Origin: Lingula anatina
Lineage: Eukaryota > Brachiopoda > Lingulata > Lingulida > Lingulidae
Reading direction: 5' to 3'
DNA: 60,000 nt
Assembly (NCBI RefSeq): GCF_001039355.2
Contig: NW_019775891.1
Coordinates: 135,209-195,208, forward strand
Part shown: piece after piece, positions 36,637 to 51,227 of the stretch
How positions within the stretch are numbered: the stretch's first letter is position 1
Layout of the letters: each line of letters begins with the position of its first letter
Program-made: the position numbers and the translations under genes
Notes under the pieces: model-generated
Seen by the model: only the letters and a program-made list of their open reading frames with translations
Databases searched by the model: none
What the model was told of the DNA's origin: nothing

Positions 36637-39129
36637 AAGAAAAAAAAAACGCGGTAATACTCCACACTTCCTGTGGATTTTCAATATGTTCCTAGCTCTC
36701 TTGCATAGAGATTCTATTCTCATTTCAGCTGGATAATTCTTCATGGGACTGCAATCAATTCCAATTTTCAAACTAGCGAACTAGTATTCATATAAATAGG
36801 GGGGGTGTACGATAAGAATCCTCTACGCTCGGTTCTACTGTTGGGCTCCTTTGGGTTTATGTTAGGCTGGGCTTTTGACAGGTTGCAGGTTCAAAAGCAT
36901 AATGTTGTTTTGTTCATAAAATCTCTCACCAAGCGGATTTGCGGCAACTTTGCTTTTGAGTACTTTAAATAACGGTTGGTACGCCAAGCCGTCTAGAAAT
37001 GTCGCATTTGTTGAGGCGCGCGCTCACACACACACACACACACACACATGCACTGTGTGGGTACAGTGATTCTCCAGTTCCACTTGAAGTACGCCGATTT
37101 TTAGTGGAGATAAGATGCTGAAAATTTATACCATTTGTGCGTGAACTTGTTCATTGCTGAAGTGTCCAGATTTATATCGGAGATAAAAGTTGGGGATTTA
37201 TAGCGAATGGAGGAGCACTGATTCTTTGCCAGTTAGCAGAGATATTTATGACATAACATTTTTAGAGAAGATAAGATGCTGAAAATTTATACCGTTTGTG
37301 CATGCACTTTGTCATTACTGAAGTGTCCAGATTTATATCGGAGATAAAAGTTGGGGATTTATAGCGAATGGAGGAGCACTGATTATTCGCCAGTTAGCAG
37401 AGATATTAATGACACAACAAAAAGACAGACCAAAGGGGTCAGGACAGTAAAATGAAAGGTGGGAGGAGCAGCATGCCTTGTTAACATAGTATATGGCTAG
37501 AAGGAGTAACACTTCCTCCCAAACCAAATATAGAGGTGCAAATAAGGTAACATGAACGCTCTTAAAAAATATTTATTACACTGATTGCAAACTGTTTGAT
37601 TATTTTAGGGTCCCACATGAAGAATTTTGTATCAAAGTTTTAATCTTCTGGAACCATGAATGATAAAAATAATTCACTGTCTTACCCCAAAAAGGAAAAT
37701 ACGATACTGTCACCAATGCAAAATGTCAAGCTGTGGAAAAGTTTTGCTCAAAAAAAATTTTGAAAATTCAATCATCACTGGTTTTGTTCTTTGGTTTATT
37801 TCCTACAAGTACAGCGTTGTTAAATCATTATTTTTATGTAGAGCAGTTAATTGTTTTTGATAATTTGTTTAGTTTCCTTGTCTTGAATAACAAAAATGGG
37901 GGAATACTACTGATAGTAAAATAAGCATTGAGTCAACTATTTTCCATTCTTGTTCTAAATATTGTATCATAAATGTGAAACTATGATTACAAATTTGAAT
38001 TATTACAATTTTTTTTGACATTGAAAATGCTCCTCTATATTTGGTTTGGGTGTCATGCCGACCTTAATTACTATGCTTAGCATGCTTAGCACACCCAAAT
38101 GCAACTTTCGTCAAGCAATAATTCCATGCTAAGACACACGGTGCAACTTTCAGAATAAAATAGATTTTCCACAAGAAGTAAATTGATATACCTGTTGTAG
38201 CCTATGCTCTGTCGCAAAGAGCACGTAAAGCCTAGATAACATTTGCCACGGGCGCCGTACGATAAAATCGTACACGATTTGCGTGCGTTACTTAGGACAT
38301 AGAAGTGGCCACAGGCAAATTTCACGCTTCTGTCCCGTGATCAATTAAATAACCGATAAATGACAAAATACGAATGATGGCTCCCAAAGATGTAAATTTT
38401 GCTTTGCACATGTTTTATTATATATGCCAAAGTGTTTTTAAGTTCTACAGTGGAGCAAATTGCCAATTTGCCCAACTGAACAGATTGGGGCATGCAAATC
38501 TGTTGGCGTATTTTCTACGATGTTATGACAAATAAAGTATTGATTACATTGTCTTTTATATCAAATAAAAGTGTGTGCTACGTATATTTGCATATTTGTC
38601 TGTGTATAGATGGCAATACGTTGGTTTTATATGGATTAAATTTATTGTTATATAAGAGTAACTCTTCAGAGGTAAGTATTGTGTGAACTTATTATATCTA
38701 TAGTGCGTTTATTTACATTTGGCATTTTTATTTGGCAAACCTGCATATACAGTATGATGTACATTGTAAATGAAATCAATTTTCCACTCAATAAAGTTAC
38801 TCACTTCGTAGAGCCCACTTCTGCCTCTTCTGAATCCCGGTAAGGAAATGTTCGACCCTTGTTAAACAGGTTTGTGAGACGTTAAAACCAAGTGATTTCT
38901 CGTTCAGGTCCTCAACGAATGTTGCAACCGCATCGTCCAGTCCATCAAGACCAAGAAATGATCGAAATAACTTTTGTCTGTTTCCGTCATGTTCACGACT
39001 AAGGTCGACTTTCGCTTCATACACAACTTCCCCAATATTATAGAAGTGATTTTGTTTATCAATTATTTCGCCCGTACAAATGGTGAGGGTAAGTACCACT
39101 AAGAGTACTGGCGAAAAACACTCTGTCAT
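30641..39129 (-). CDS. nrf-6-like: NRF-6-like membrane acyltransferase, copy C (15 exons, 729 aa)
   Basis: Exons, 5' to 3' on the minus strand: 39129-38805, 36312-36110, 35785-35701, 35421-35346, 35053-34854, 34450-34283, 33920-33824, 33612-33499, 33290-33128, 32964-32885, 32554-32441, 32121-31992, 31573-31387, 31128-30986, 30745-30641. All junctions are GT-AG and in frame. Thirteen of fifteen exons have exactly the copy A length. Exon 12 is 12 bp longer and exon 15 is 12 bp shorter (a TAG replaces the codon before RGQ), giving the same total of 729 aa. Signal peptide FSPVLLVVLTLTICTG; NRF-domain cysteines (TCL, SEC, QYC, ICVPSGC); acyltransferase R-x10-H (GIRFLSLTWVIWGH); conserved FFVMSGLLVTYL and RLTYCAYLVHPIIM segments. 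Role and location as for copy A. Exon 5 uses a normal GT donor, unlike A. Confidence 0.9.
36002..36074. repeat. (AC)n-(GA)n compound microsatellite
   Basis: AC dinucleotides followed by GA dinucleotides in copy C intron 2, only about 35 bp from the 3' boundary of exon 2. Confidence 0.95.
36601..36650. repeat. Poly-A tract in copy C intron 1
   Basis: About 34 A bases and a further A-rich stretch interrupted by GAAAG. This could be the tail of an inserted retroelement, but no element body is recognisable beside it. Confidence 0.7.
37105..37420. repeat. 161-bp tandem duplication in copy C intron 1
   Basis: Two successive copies start near 37107 and 37267. They share TAAGATGCTGAAAATTTATA, CCAGATTTATATCGGAGATA and GGGGATTTATAGCGAATGGA, and differ by only a few bases. 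No coding potential is seen. Confidence 0.85.
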
Positions 39130-39281
39130 TTCTGAATACTCGTCACCGAAACGTTGTAACCAAAAATATTCAATCCCACCAAAGGACTTTAACAAATACT
39201 ACCCCTGCCGACTACCAATGTGGCATTCTCATTCGCCGGAGTACCGCCCACACGTGACACCCAAAGGGTTGGTATAGAGGT

Positions 39282-39312
39282 CACATGACGTCCAGTCTCT
39301 TGATCAGCTGAC
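39282..39312 (-). promoter_or_regulatory. Conserved CRE-like/E-box block upstream of copy C
   Basis: CACATGACGTCC (39282-39293, one mismatch to TGACGTCA) is followed by CTTGATCAGCTGACATG with E-box CAGCTG (39305-39310). It lies about 155-180 bp upstream of the copy C ATG and aligns base for base with the copy B block. Confidence 0.5.
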
Positions 39313-40272
39313 ATGAACACGTCGGTTACCTCTTGGCTAGATGAATTACACAGTAGTGTGTGTGTGTGTGTGTGTCATCTGCTTTATTATCCTAAGATAT
39401 CATTTTATGAAATTATTAATTCTTATCCATTTTTGTCTTATATATATATTTTTTTTTTCGGGTATGGAGATGACATATAATAGTCTTAGCAACTGTTGAT
39501 CATGGTTACATTTTATTTCAATTCATGAAGTAGAGACATTTTTTCTCTTATATCTATCAAAAATCCTTTATTTATAAATATAAAAACTCCTATGGTTAAA
39601 TACAAGTGATATATCGATTGTTCACTTACAAATGAGCGTGGGTGGAAAGAAGTTAGTCGAACTGCCATATGTTAAAAAATTGACTCGCCCATTTACGCAC
39701 AGCGTCATTCATCAAATAGTATAAATAAGTATAAATCGCAATTAAAAATTGTATGTTCAAATAAAATGCATTATTCGTCTCAAATATTAAACATTTTTAC
39801 ACTGACATCAATTAACTGAAGTCCTTTTAAAAAAACATACATACTCCGTTTATATTGGCACCATAAGAATTTAAATAACAATCAAAAGTCTGCATTCAAA
39901 TATAAATAAAAAGTCTCCAAATATGGATAAGCGTGCATACTGTAAGAACAGTCCCATTTCCGAGGTAATGCATCATGACCATTACTTAAATTGCATTGTC
40001 GACCCGGGGCATGTTATATGATACACAACTACTTCAAGAAAGTTGCCCATTTGATTTTGTTATTATTACATTACGTAACTGTGAAAAACTACCCCTCTTT
40101 AGCCGATTCAGTTGTTGCAAGTGATTAAGCAGAAACTTTATAAGAAATCTAAAAGCTGCACTTGGGAATGTAGGATCCCATTGGATTTAAGTTTGGTTAA
40201 AAGTAAGAATGGATAGAAGATCAGCTTTGCCTTATACGGATTTGTTCCTCTGCTCCATGTATTTCCAGCAGT
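39313..40272. other. Spacer between copies C and D
   Basis: The left part is homologous to the DNA upstream of copy B. The right part (about 39690-40270) is homologous to 52530-53070 upstream of copy E exon 15, so the duplicated D/E unit includes its 3' flank. A short (TG)n lies at 39355-39374. No gene is seen. Confidence 0.5.
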
Positions 40273-43200
40273 CTATGCTGACTTTTCCCGCCGTAATATA
40301 GCTTTTTCAAGCCCCATCATTGGAGCTTCAAAGACCATGGATACGATGAAAGCACCGGCAAACGACGCCACTATGTTTCCAAAGTAAATATATGTCTGTA
40401 AATATAAATATTTCATAAGCATTTACAATAGAAAAAGCCATTGCATTAAAAGACATAACAAGAGATATGAATGTGAAAAATCGGGGTTAAATCAATTTCG
40501 ACACAAATGTATAATGGGCCCTCGCTACGAGAAAAATAATCTAAAACTCACCATTGTCACATCTGTGGCATGTATGAGCGTCTCTCTCCCCACATATACC
40601 ACATACATAATGATTGGATGGATGAGATAGGCACAGTATGTCAGACGACTCAGAGGTACAAACGCCTTCCAGGACATTAAGGTGTTCACGAACCCTACAA
40701 GGTAAATATCACAGAATAATTTAAACACATTTCCCATGTGTAAAAATTTAGAAAGGTATCTGTATGAATGTACTATCAACTTCGCTTAAACGTTAGCACT
40801 GCGAAATGGGCATATGGCAACGTATAAGCCTCATAACGAACACGTAGTATCCTTATAATGTATTTATGTAACTGATAAAATAACTATATATATATATATA
40901 TATATCACATAGAGGACAAAATGTAAATGCTTACCTCCATATCCAGTACAGCAGGCGTATATAACCCAACCAACACACGCACCCCAAGCGGTTCTTGAGA
41001 CTGCGTTGTAAAATGCGCCAACATCGTTACTGAGCGGGTGACCTTGGTAAACGTCATAAAGGCCGTATACCAGTGCGAGGGCAGTTGCCGTAGCTACCAT
41101 CCAGCCAATTAATGCAGTTAACTGAAAATGATTCAAAATAATTAAGATAATTTCATAATGATATTAATCATTGTTTCAGGAGCAGGTAAGAAGAATCAGA
41201 GTTTTTAATATTACATTTCCCTATGGCAGTGCAAAGAAACACCAGTAATTCTCTTTTTTTCAAAAACAGAATGTTCTACCATGTTCAGTTCGTTAGATAT
41301 ATACGTTCCCATATACTGAAAATACATTAAATAAAGAAATGTTACCTACCCTGTTAAGTTTGGGTTTGCATTCAGTAACGTACAATATATAACCAACCAG
41401 CATCCCTATTAAATAAGGTCCTATTCGTATCCATGGTTTAACATATAACATGTCAAAACTTCTGCAAACAAAAAGTTAATAATAATAAAAATATTTTATG
41501 GAGTATATTGATTTAGAATTAAGAATTACTTGTTCATTTATTATAATAATTATAAAAGGTAGTACCACACGGACCTATTATGGCCAAAAACAAATTGTAT
41601 TGAAACAAGTAAAAGATAACGAATAATCAATTAAGCTGACTCACCCTGCCTGGTTGGGAGATCCTGGTGCGAGTTGATTGACGTTGGACACTATACCAGT
41701 TGTTATCCATGATCCGAGCAGAGTTGCAAGCAAAACACCCACGCCAATTATCTCGTTCCTAATACAAAAGTCATTAAAGAAGTTGAACTTTATAATCTCC
41801 ATTACCAAGAACCCGTTTTTCAAAATGGTTTATGAATATATAAACCATATATAAACCATATATATATGAATGGTTTATAATTAACGTAAAGTTTGGGACT
41901 TAATTATGCCAAAAGTTATATGCGATAGGCACTATTGCAAATATACATATTAATTAAATGTCTTTCTTTAGAAAAATATCATCTTGAATTTCGAGGGTTA
42001 TCTAAATCACTTTCTACTGACTTACCAAAACAGAGGAAACAGAATTAGAGGACTGATAACAAAGAACTGCATGTCATTGGCTAGATACCAGGACCAACCC
42101 ATGCACTGAAAGTATAGAAAACCACTTAAGCTTACATATTCCTACATCATATCACAGGTAAATGTTAGTGAAACATTCATCATTACGAAATCATCCCCAA
42201 TTGACTTTACTTAACGCTGTTACGTAACGCTTAAATAACGGAACATGGTTGAGGAATTAATTACTTCTTACCATTTTCTTTGATTTTACAACATTGTTTA
42301 TGTAGAGTAAATTTGTCCACCAAGATTCGCCACAGTAAGGGTCGAAACCATCAACGGTACTGACCCACATAGGGCCGTTTGTCCAGTAGTATATAGTGGG
42401 AACATACACCAAAAGCACCAACATATAGGGCGGGGTTAGTCTGGAAAGACAAAGAAAATGAAAGTCATGGCACATGGGGTCTAGTCACTGTACACACGCA
42501 GAAAGGGTTCACAGGGTCATGGTACTTATTTAAATTAATGGCACACAGAACCATGGTATAAATGTGAAATCATGGTACACAGGACCATGGTACAAATGTG
42601 AAATCATGGTACACAAGACAATGGTACAAATGTGAAATCATGGTACACAGGACCATGGTACAAATGTGAAATCAAGGTACACAGGATCAAAGTACAAACA
42701 TCACATCATGGTACACAGGGTAATGGTACACCATACGTAGGGTCTTGGTATATAGGATCATGGTACATACGTAGGGTCCTGGTACACAGGATCATGGTAC
42801 ATACGTAGAGTCCTGGCACAGATCGGATCTTGTCCCGGATGAAACCATCGGAGGAATTTTTATTTTGCTTTTAAATTTCATCATACATATAACCTTATTA
42901 TAATTTTGGAATATCTTTTAATCTATTGGACCTACCTCCAGAATCTGTGGAAATAATATAGTCCCCAGTTGATCCTAAATCTACCACTCCCCTTCTTCAT
43001 CTCTCTCATGGTAAGATATGTGACAAGAAGACCGCTGAAAGAGACGGTTTTTTAGTACAAAGAAGTAAATGAGTGCATAGAGGATAAAAAGTGGGCAAGA
43101 CCATCCATTCCAATTTGTTTCTTCCCATACACGTATAAAATAAAAAGAGAATCTGTGATCAATGAAATCTTAATATAACTACCTACTTGGTATATACATT

Positions 43201-44911
43201 GCATATGTGTTACATCCTAAAATGTACCACACCCCTTTAAGAGTCATTTATACCTTAGAAGTAGACTTCCATCATTATGCTAATTGATGACTTTTTATTT
43301 TTCGTAAGACAAATTATATCTGGTATGGGCAAAAACGCGCAATTTTTTTCTACCGTATACAAAGATTAAGATTCTCGTGATTGGGTAAATATTTCAGCCA
43401 AATTGGTTGTCTTAGATCTGTCTAAGCAATTGTGTTATATCATAAAGCCTTTACCTGTTTAAGAGTTCAATATGCATCTGAGACGTATAAAACCATATAA
43501 GAATTAACTTGTTGAGGTTCCGCGTACTAACACACTTGAGTGTAGCTTTCATGTGCCGCACAATTGTAATAGTATTGCTTACCTCAGAACAAAGAAAGAA
43601 TCCACGGAAAAGGGACCGCTAATTAAGACTTGCATCGTCCACCGTTTCATTAAATCCTGAGTTACAGAGGATATATTATCTGAAAGACAAAAACAGGAGA
43701 CCTTTATTGACAATACTATTAATTGTACAAACTCTTTGCAACCCCACAAACGAAATTTGGGCAAAATTGTCGGTAAATATTAATTTTTGCTGACTCGTTA
43801 TGTCATTATGTTAGGATGATGAGTATTATTGAATATTTAACATATATTTTCCATCCCTAAAGCAGGGCCATAACATTTAATGTAGGCCACAATTTGTTAC
43901 ATTGTTAAAATTGTTAAAATGATTAGGAACTGGGATTGTATCACAAAAGCGGCCTTGTTTGGCCAAATCTCGAACAAACAATAGTCTTGATTGCCTTTTT
44001 TGTTGTGAATGAGACTACAGTGTATGAAAGTTTGTGGTACACTGGGATGGAGGAGACAGAAAATATTATGCCCTCAGAGTGTACAACTACATGCCATATT
44101 TAAGGATCATCGAGATTATCATCAAATTTACGATGCATCCTGCAACATGCTTAATATTTTTAGATAAGGAATATAGTTAACACATTAACTAACTTACCAG
44201 TCACGGTTGCTGCAAAATAGTATGTGTGTCCCCAAATAACCCAGGAGAGACTCAGAAACCGTATTCCGTTGACACAAGTGAGAGCCCCACTGGCTTGCTT
44301 GGTGTTCAGAACTTTGGCACCGTTTGTGTATACAGAAAAAGCTACAAGGATCTTATGCATAATGCCTGAAAATAAAGGTAATCAAAAGTGAATGAGCAAG
44401 TGGATGACAGGAAAACACACTGAAGTGAGTGAGTAAGTGAAAAAAATTGAGTGAGGGAACACGAATGAGTGAGTGTGTGTGTGAGAGAATGAAAGACTAA
44501 TTAATAAGAAAATAAAATGATTCAAATTTTGAAAAATTTCTACATCATACTCCACACTTACCATTTGCGCCATTATTTTCGGAATTCGAATAACCCACAT
44601 TTTTCTGAGAATGTATTAGTGGTGTGTGTTCATCAACACTTATGGAGGCAGCGCCATTACTGATGACTTTTGTCTCACTGGCATATGGAATCAATGGTTT
44701 GTGATTAAAACCCATGTTCTGGTGTACGATGTCATATATGGTTCCAATCAGTACACATAGCACAACTAACCCTGCGATGCATCTGTAAGAAAAGCATTTT
44801 AGTTTAGAAGAAATGAGATTGTCTCGACTGAGAATGAGAATATTGTGGTGTTGATTTCCCTTCATTCAGACAATCATTTACAACACACACATACACTCAC
44901 ACACACACAGG

Positions 44912-44943
<32 letters not shown>

Positions 44944-47900
44944 ACTTACATAACTGCAATTGCACCGCTGTTCAACGGTCGGTCTTGTTTGTTGCAGGCA
45001 AAAGCAGCCTTATCCAAAAGTGGAGATTTTATTCGTAGGATAGATATAACTGAAATGATAATAACAATCATAACAATAATAATAATATGCCCATTCAATC
45101 ATTGTTCCTGATCAGAAAAAGTCCGCAGACAAGGAGGGATGGGGATTTAGTTTTACGATCTAAAGAATTGCCAGAAAAGGTCAATCATATATACTTTAAT
45201 TCAAAATTAGCATCAAAACGTGGATGTGGATTGTATCATACCTTAAAAATGGAAGCCGACATAATATAATAAATTCTAGTGAAATAACTTCCCCAGCTCA
45301 AAGCTAGTAGACACTTCAGTTTTTCGAATCCCTCCCTAACTAAATCCGTGGCTACGACACATGGAATATGTCATTTAATCCTTTCTGGGCGTCGTGAGCC
45401 GCGTTCACATAGGTTCCACACAAAACTGTTTTAATTCTAGTTTTAGCAAGTGTAATATTAATTGCAACTCCCTCTCTGGGCAACAAAAAAAAAAAAAAAA
45501 AAAAAAAGCTCTGGTGGGATAACTTGATGGGGTGAGATTAAAACCAAATCGCCCACCTCCTGCAGCTTCAAGTAGAGCGTTTATTATTGAAACCGTTCGG
45601 AATACATAACTTTTCATTGCGAGTTATAATCAGGCGGAGAAGTGCTTCTGTGAGGAAGGAACAGACCGAAATAACAATGGCACTATAAAGATCAATTAAT
45701 TCCGAGTTATGCAGAAAAACCTCCACTTTTTACATACTGAGAGATCATAACACTATAAACCCAATGTTTTCATCACTACATTGTTTATTTATTAAATACA
45801 TGTATGTTAATGGATCAGGAGAAAGAATAGTGTAGGTTACTTACATGCGTTCAATAAGTGCCTCAAGTCTTGGTTACTGCATCCTGCTGGAACACATAAA
45901 CCAATGCTAAGAGTCGCAGGTGGTAGGCCGGGCTAAAATATGAACATTTAGCATTAAACCAAAGCAAAAATGTGCTCATTTAATTCAACAGCCGTGGCCA
46001 AATTATTACGATCTTAGAATATAAATGGGTTTAGATTATTTATTTTTTATTATTTTATTTTTACTTATCATAACTTAATTGCCACCACGAACCCAGATTT
46101 ACCCGTACATTCTTTGATGGGTTCTCGCATGTTCGTTATTGACGGAAGAATACGCATGCTGTTTAAAGAAACAGAAGAACAATGTATAATAAATAGTATA
46201 AATCTGATCGTCCTCCAAATGCCAAAAGTCAGGAAATTCGTTCTATTACCACCCTTCGTCTCCGAGATCCCTGGAAACTCACTTCTAAATCACCAACATG
46301 TTTTTGTCCTTCCCAGTGAGGGGAGACAGCAAAGACATGCTGATAGTGTAAGGGTGAATTGTCAGTAACCCTCACACTCTTTGCCCCGTACATGTATATC
46401 ACGATATCTACCCAACACCCAGAACGTTTAATAACTTCACCATAACGTTCTTTGGTTATATAAACGTTACGGTAACGTGAAAGTAACGTTCCGTCTTTGA
46501 TGGTTATCTCCTGTTCCCCACCTGTTGTATCCCTACGTAGCCCGTACAGTACTGTCCACCAAACTGGTCATCCGCTGTCCAGGTGGTGTTGTCAGGGTTG
46601 GTCACATTGTACTGGACATAGGCGTCCACGGCCAGACACTCGCTGTAGGAACCCAGCCATCTGAAATTCCCGTCCAGCACACCGCTTGGTAGTTTGGCCG
46701 AGGCATCAAACACTAAAAATGAGAATTAAATAATGTACATTTAATTACATCTGGCATTTTTTAAAAAAATTCTTTACACGGCCCCAACAGCCATTGCAAC
46801 ATAAAAAATGTATTGAAAACGGGAATAAATTTGGGAGAGGTTTGATTTTAATTTTACAAACCATTTATTTTTTTTTTGTTNGTTGCCTTTTTTGTTGTGA
46901 ATGAGACTACAGTGTATGAAAGTTTGTGGTACACTGGGATGGAGGAGACAGAAAATATTACGCCCTCAGAGTGTACAACTACATGCCATATTTAAGGATC
47001 ATCGCGATTATCATCAAATTTACGATGCATCCTGCAACATGCTTAATATTTTTAGATAAGGAATATAGTTAACACATTAACTAACTTACCAGTCACGGTT
47101 GCTGCAAAATAGTATGTGTGTCCCCAAATAACCCAGGAGAGACTCAGAAACCGTATTCCGTTGACACAAGTGAGAGCCCCACTGGCTTGCTTGGTGTTCA
47201 GAACTTTGGCACCGTTTGTGTATACAGAAAAAGCTACAAGGATCTTATGCATAATGCCTGAAAATAAGGGTAATCAAAAGTGAATGAGCAAGTGGATGAC
47301 AGGAAAACACACTGAAGTGAGTGAGTAAGTGAAAAAAATTGAGTGAGGGAACACGAATGAGTGAGTGTGTGTGTGAGAGAATGAAAGACTAATTAATAAG
47401 AAAATAAAATGATTCAAATTTTGAAAAATTTCTACATCATACTCCACACTTACCATTTGCGCCATTATTTTCGGAATTCGAATAACCCACATTTTTCTGA
47501 GAATGTATTAGTGGTGTGTGTTCATCAACACTTATGGAGGCAGCGCCATTACTGATGACTTTTGTCTCACTGGCATATGGAATCAATGGTTTGTGATTAA
47601 AACCCATGTTCTGGTGTACGATGTCATATATGGTTCCAATAAGTACACATAGCACAACTAACCCTGCGATGCATCTGTAAGAAAAGCATTTTAGTTTAGA
47701 AGAAATGAAATTGTCTTGACTGAGAATGAGAATATTGTGGTGTTGATTTCTCTTCATTCAGACAATCATTTCAAGAGACCACCGTCGAGATTCCAGTTAA
47801 CACACGCACACACACACACACACGTACATACACACACGTAGAACGCTGAAGAGAGAACTTACATAACTGCAATTGCACCGCTGTTCAACGGTCGGTCTTG

Positions 47901-50433
47901 TTTGTTGCAGGCAAAAGCAGCCTTATCCAAAAGTGGAGATTTTATTCGTAGGATAGATATAACTGAAATGATAATAACAATCATAACAATAATAATAATA
48001 TGCCCATTCAATCATTGTTCCTGATCAGAAAAAGTCTGCAGACAAGGAGGGATGGGGATTTAGTTTTACGATCTAAAGAATTGCCAGAAAAGGTCAATCA
48101 TATATACTTTAATTCAAAATTAGCATCAAAACGTGGATGTGGATTGTATCATACCTTAAAAATGGAAGCAGACATAATATAATAAATTCTAGTGAAATAA
48201 CTTCCCCAGCTCAAAGCTAGTAGACACTTCAGTTTTTCGAATCCCTCCCTAACTAAATCCGTGACTACGACGCATGGAATATGTCATTTAATCCTTTCTC
48301 GTCGTGAGCCGCGTTCACATAGGTTCCACACAAAACTGTTTTAATTCTAGTTTTAGCAAGTGCAATATTAATTGCAACTCCCTCTCTGGGCAACAAAAAA
48401 AAAAAAAAAAAAAAGCTCTGGTGGGATAACTTGATGGGGTGAGATTAAAACCAAATCACCCACCTCCTGCAGCTTCAAGTAGAGCGTTTATTATTGAAAC
48501 CGTTCTGAATACATAACTTTTCATTGCGAGTTATAATCAGGCGGAGAAGTGCTTCTGTGAGGAAGGAACAGACCGAAATAACAATGGCACTATAAAGATC
48601 AATTAATTCCGAGTTATGCAGAAAAACCTCCACTTTTTACATACTGAGAGATCATAACACTATAAACCCAATGTTTTCATCACTACATTGTTTATTTATT
48701 AAATACATGTATGTTAATGGATCAGGAGAAAGAATAGTGTAGGTTACTTACATGCGTTCAATAAGTGCCTCAAGTCTTGGTTACTGCATCCTGCTGGAAC
48801 ACATAAACCAATGCTAAGAGTCGCAGGTGGTAGGCCGGGCTAAAATATGAACATTTAGCATTAAACCAAAGCAGAAATGTGCTCATTTAATTCAACAGCC
48901 GTGGCCAAATTATTAAGATCTTAGAATATAAATGGGTTTAGATTGAGGTCTATTAGGGATCCATTATTTTTACTTATCATAACTTAATTGCCACTTCGAA
49001 CCCAGATTTACCCGTACATTCTTTGATGGGTTCTCGCATGTTCGTTATTGACGGAAGAATACGCATGCTGTTTAAGAAACGGAAGAACAATGTATAATAA
49101 ATAGTATAAATCTGATCGTCCTCCAAATGCCAAAAGTCAGGAAATTCGTTCTAATACCACCCTTCGTCTCCGAGATCCCTGGAAACTCACTTCTAAATCA
49201 CCAACATGTTTTTGTCCTTCCCAGTGAGGGGAGACAGCAAAGACATGCTGATAGTGTAAGGGTGAATTGTCAGTGACCTCTGACAATCTTTGTCCCGTAC
49301 ATGCATATCACAGTATCTACCCAACACCCAGAACGTTTAATAACTTCACCATAACGTTCTTTGGTTATATAAACGTTACGGTAACGTTAAAGTAACGTTC
49401 CGTCTTTGATGGTTATCTCCTGTTCCCCACCTGTTGTATCCCTACGTAGCCCGTACAGTACTGTCCACCAAACTGGTCATCCGCTGTCCAGGTGGTGTTG
49501 TCAGGGTTGGTCACATTGTACTGGACATAGGCGTCCACGGCCAGACACTCGCTGTAGGAACCCAGCCATCTGAAATTCCCGTCCAGCACACCGCTTGGTA
49601 GTTTGGCCGAGGCATCAAACACTAAAAATGAGAATTAAATAATGTACATTTAATTACATCTGGCATTTTTTAAAAAAATTCTTTACACGGCCCCAACAGC
49701 CATTGAAACATAAAAAATGTATTGAAAACGGGAATAAATTTGGGAGCGGTTTGATTTTAATTTACAAACCATTTTTTTTTTTTTGTCAAGATAAGCCATA
49801 TTTGTCAATATTTGCATTCCACGCGAATCATGGAAAGGTGTTCATTTTTATTTTCCGGCTCGATTAATAAGTTTGTTCGACAACATATAAATAAACGTAA
49901 TACATGTAATAATAAAACCACAAAACAACATGATAATTACGAAAAGGGTGACATAACCTTACTATTCAGAATCTTTCTTAATTTTTGGTGATGCATTTTC
50001 AGTAAATCAAATCAAAGTGTTATGAATTTTTGCTGTAAACGTTGGCTTGGACATGGTCTAAAAGCAAAGCCTGTTTTGACAAAGCTTTACTTATCAAGGC
50101 CGTGATCGCATACGGTTTCATTTTCATGATTTTTTTTTTTTTTTTTTTTTTGGTCATCAAGGTGAAAATAAATCGATCTGGCTTTTTATTTAAACTCTCA
50201 AGCCGCAAATATAGATAAACTAGATGCTGACAATGGGTAGCCAGCGCACATACCCGCACCCACATAGTTAAGAGAACATCAACCTCAGAAGCACCAATGC
50301 CTGAATATCTGTGACACTGCTTATATATACATACAATATAAGGAGGAAATTACTAACGAACGAACAGACGAAGAGACGGGATAACATGATCCCCGACTTT
50401 GTAAGAAAAGTGCGGGAATAAAAAATAGGGGTA

Positions 50434-50472
<39 letters not shown>

Positions 50473-51195
50473 ACGCAAAAGACTTGTAAATCACAATAAT
50501 ATATCATTTGACTTTGTCTTCCAATACTACTTATCATGTCCTAGTCACACTGTGGAAGTAAAGACTCAGTGGCACATGATGACGGATATAACCGTATACC
50601 CTATCTCCAGCCTACAGAGTTATAGAATCGGTTAATATTTATCGAATATCTTAGGATTTCACAATCACACTCAGTGACACATCACTGCAAACATAACATA
50701 GGACCATGCGACAACGCTAGTTAATATTTATCTACTTTTTCTACATACAGCACGTTGTACATTTGGGAGCCAGCGAGAAGATGAATATTCGACAGATTTC
50801 ATTGTGCACAATCTCAGTATTATACCATTTCTTCTTTTCACATGATAAAGTTTGCCAAAGTTATATCTGTAAATCCGGGTGCACATATTTTAAATCAGAC
50901 TACACATATTAACGTACACTCGCACGCACACGCACACACATTTATCGATACCCTGTGAGAACGTCGCTCAAGAGACAAATGGCATTACTAAATAAAAGAC
51001 CGAAACTAAATTTAAAATAATTACCTGCTGGCGCGTTTATGTCCACTTGTACCTACATTTTAACACCCATAACGATGGAGCCTATAATTAGCACTTAAAC
51101 CGTAGACACGAAACTTTGTAACACATGACAGTCTGGGGCAAGTACGGAGTTAATTTGTTATATGCCAGTCCTCATTTAACCTATCACGTGCTCAG

Positions 51196-51227
<32 letters not shown>

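Noticed and set aside
36547-36771. Minus-strand frame with a poly-Phe run
   Set aside because: The run is a poly-A tract in copy C intron 1. The frame lies between exons 1 and 2 and is not conserved in copy A.
42525-42830. Regularly spaced repeats resembling a CRISPR array
   Set aside because: The units are contiguous and degenerate with no unique spacers, and they lie in an intron of an animal gene, so this is a minisatellite.
44382-44600. Frame with a Ser/His-Thr repeat present twice (also at 47274-47492)
   Set aside because: It is mostly intron 5 sequence with a GT repeat. Only its first residues belong to exon 5 read in another frame.
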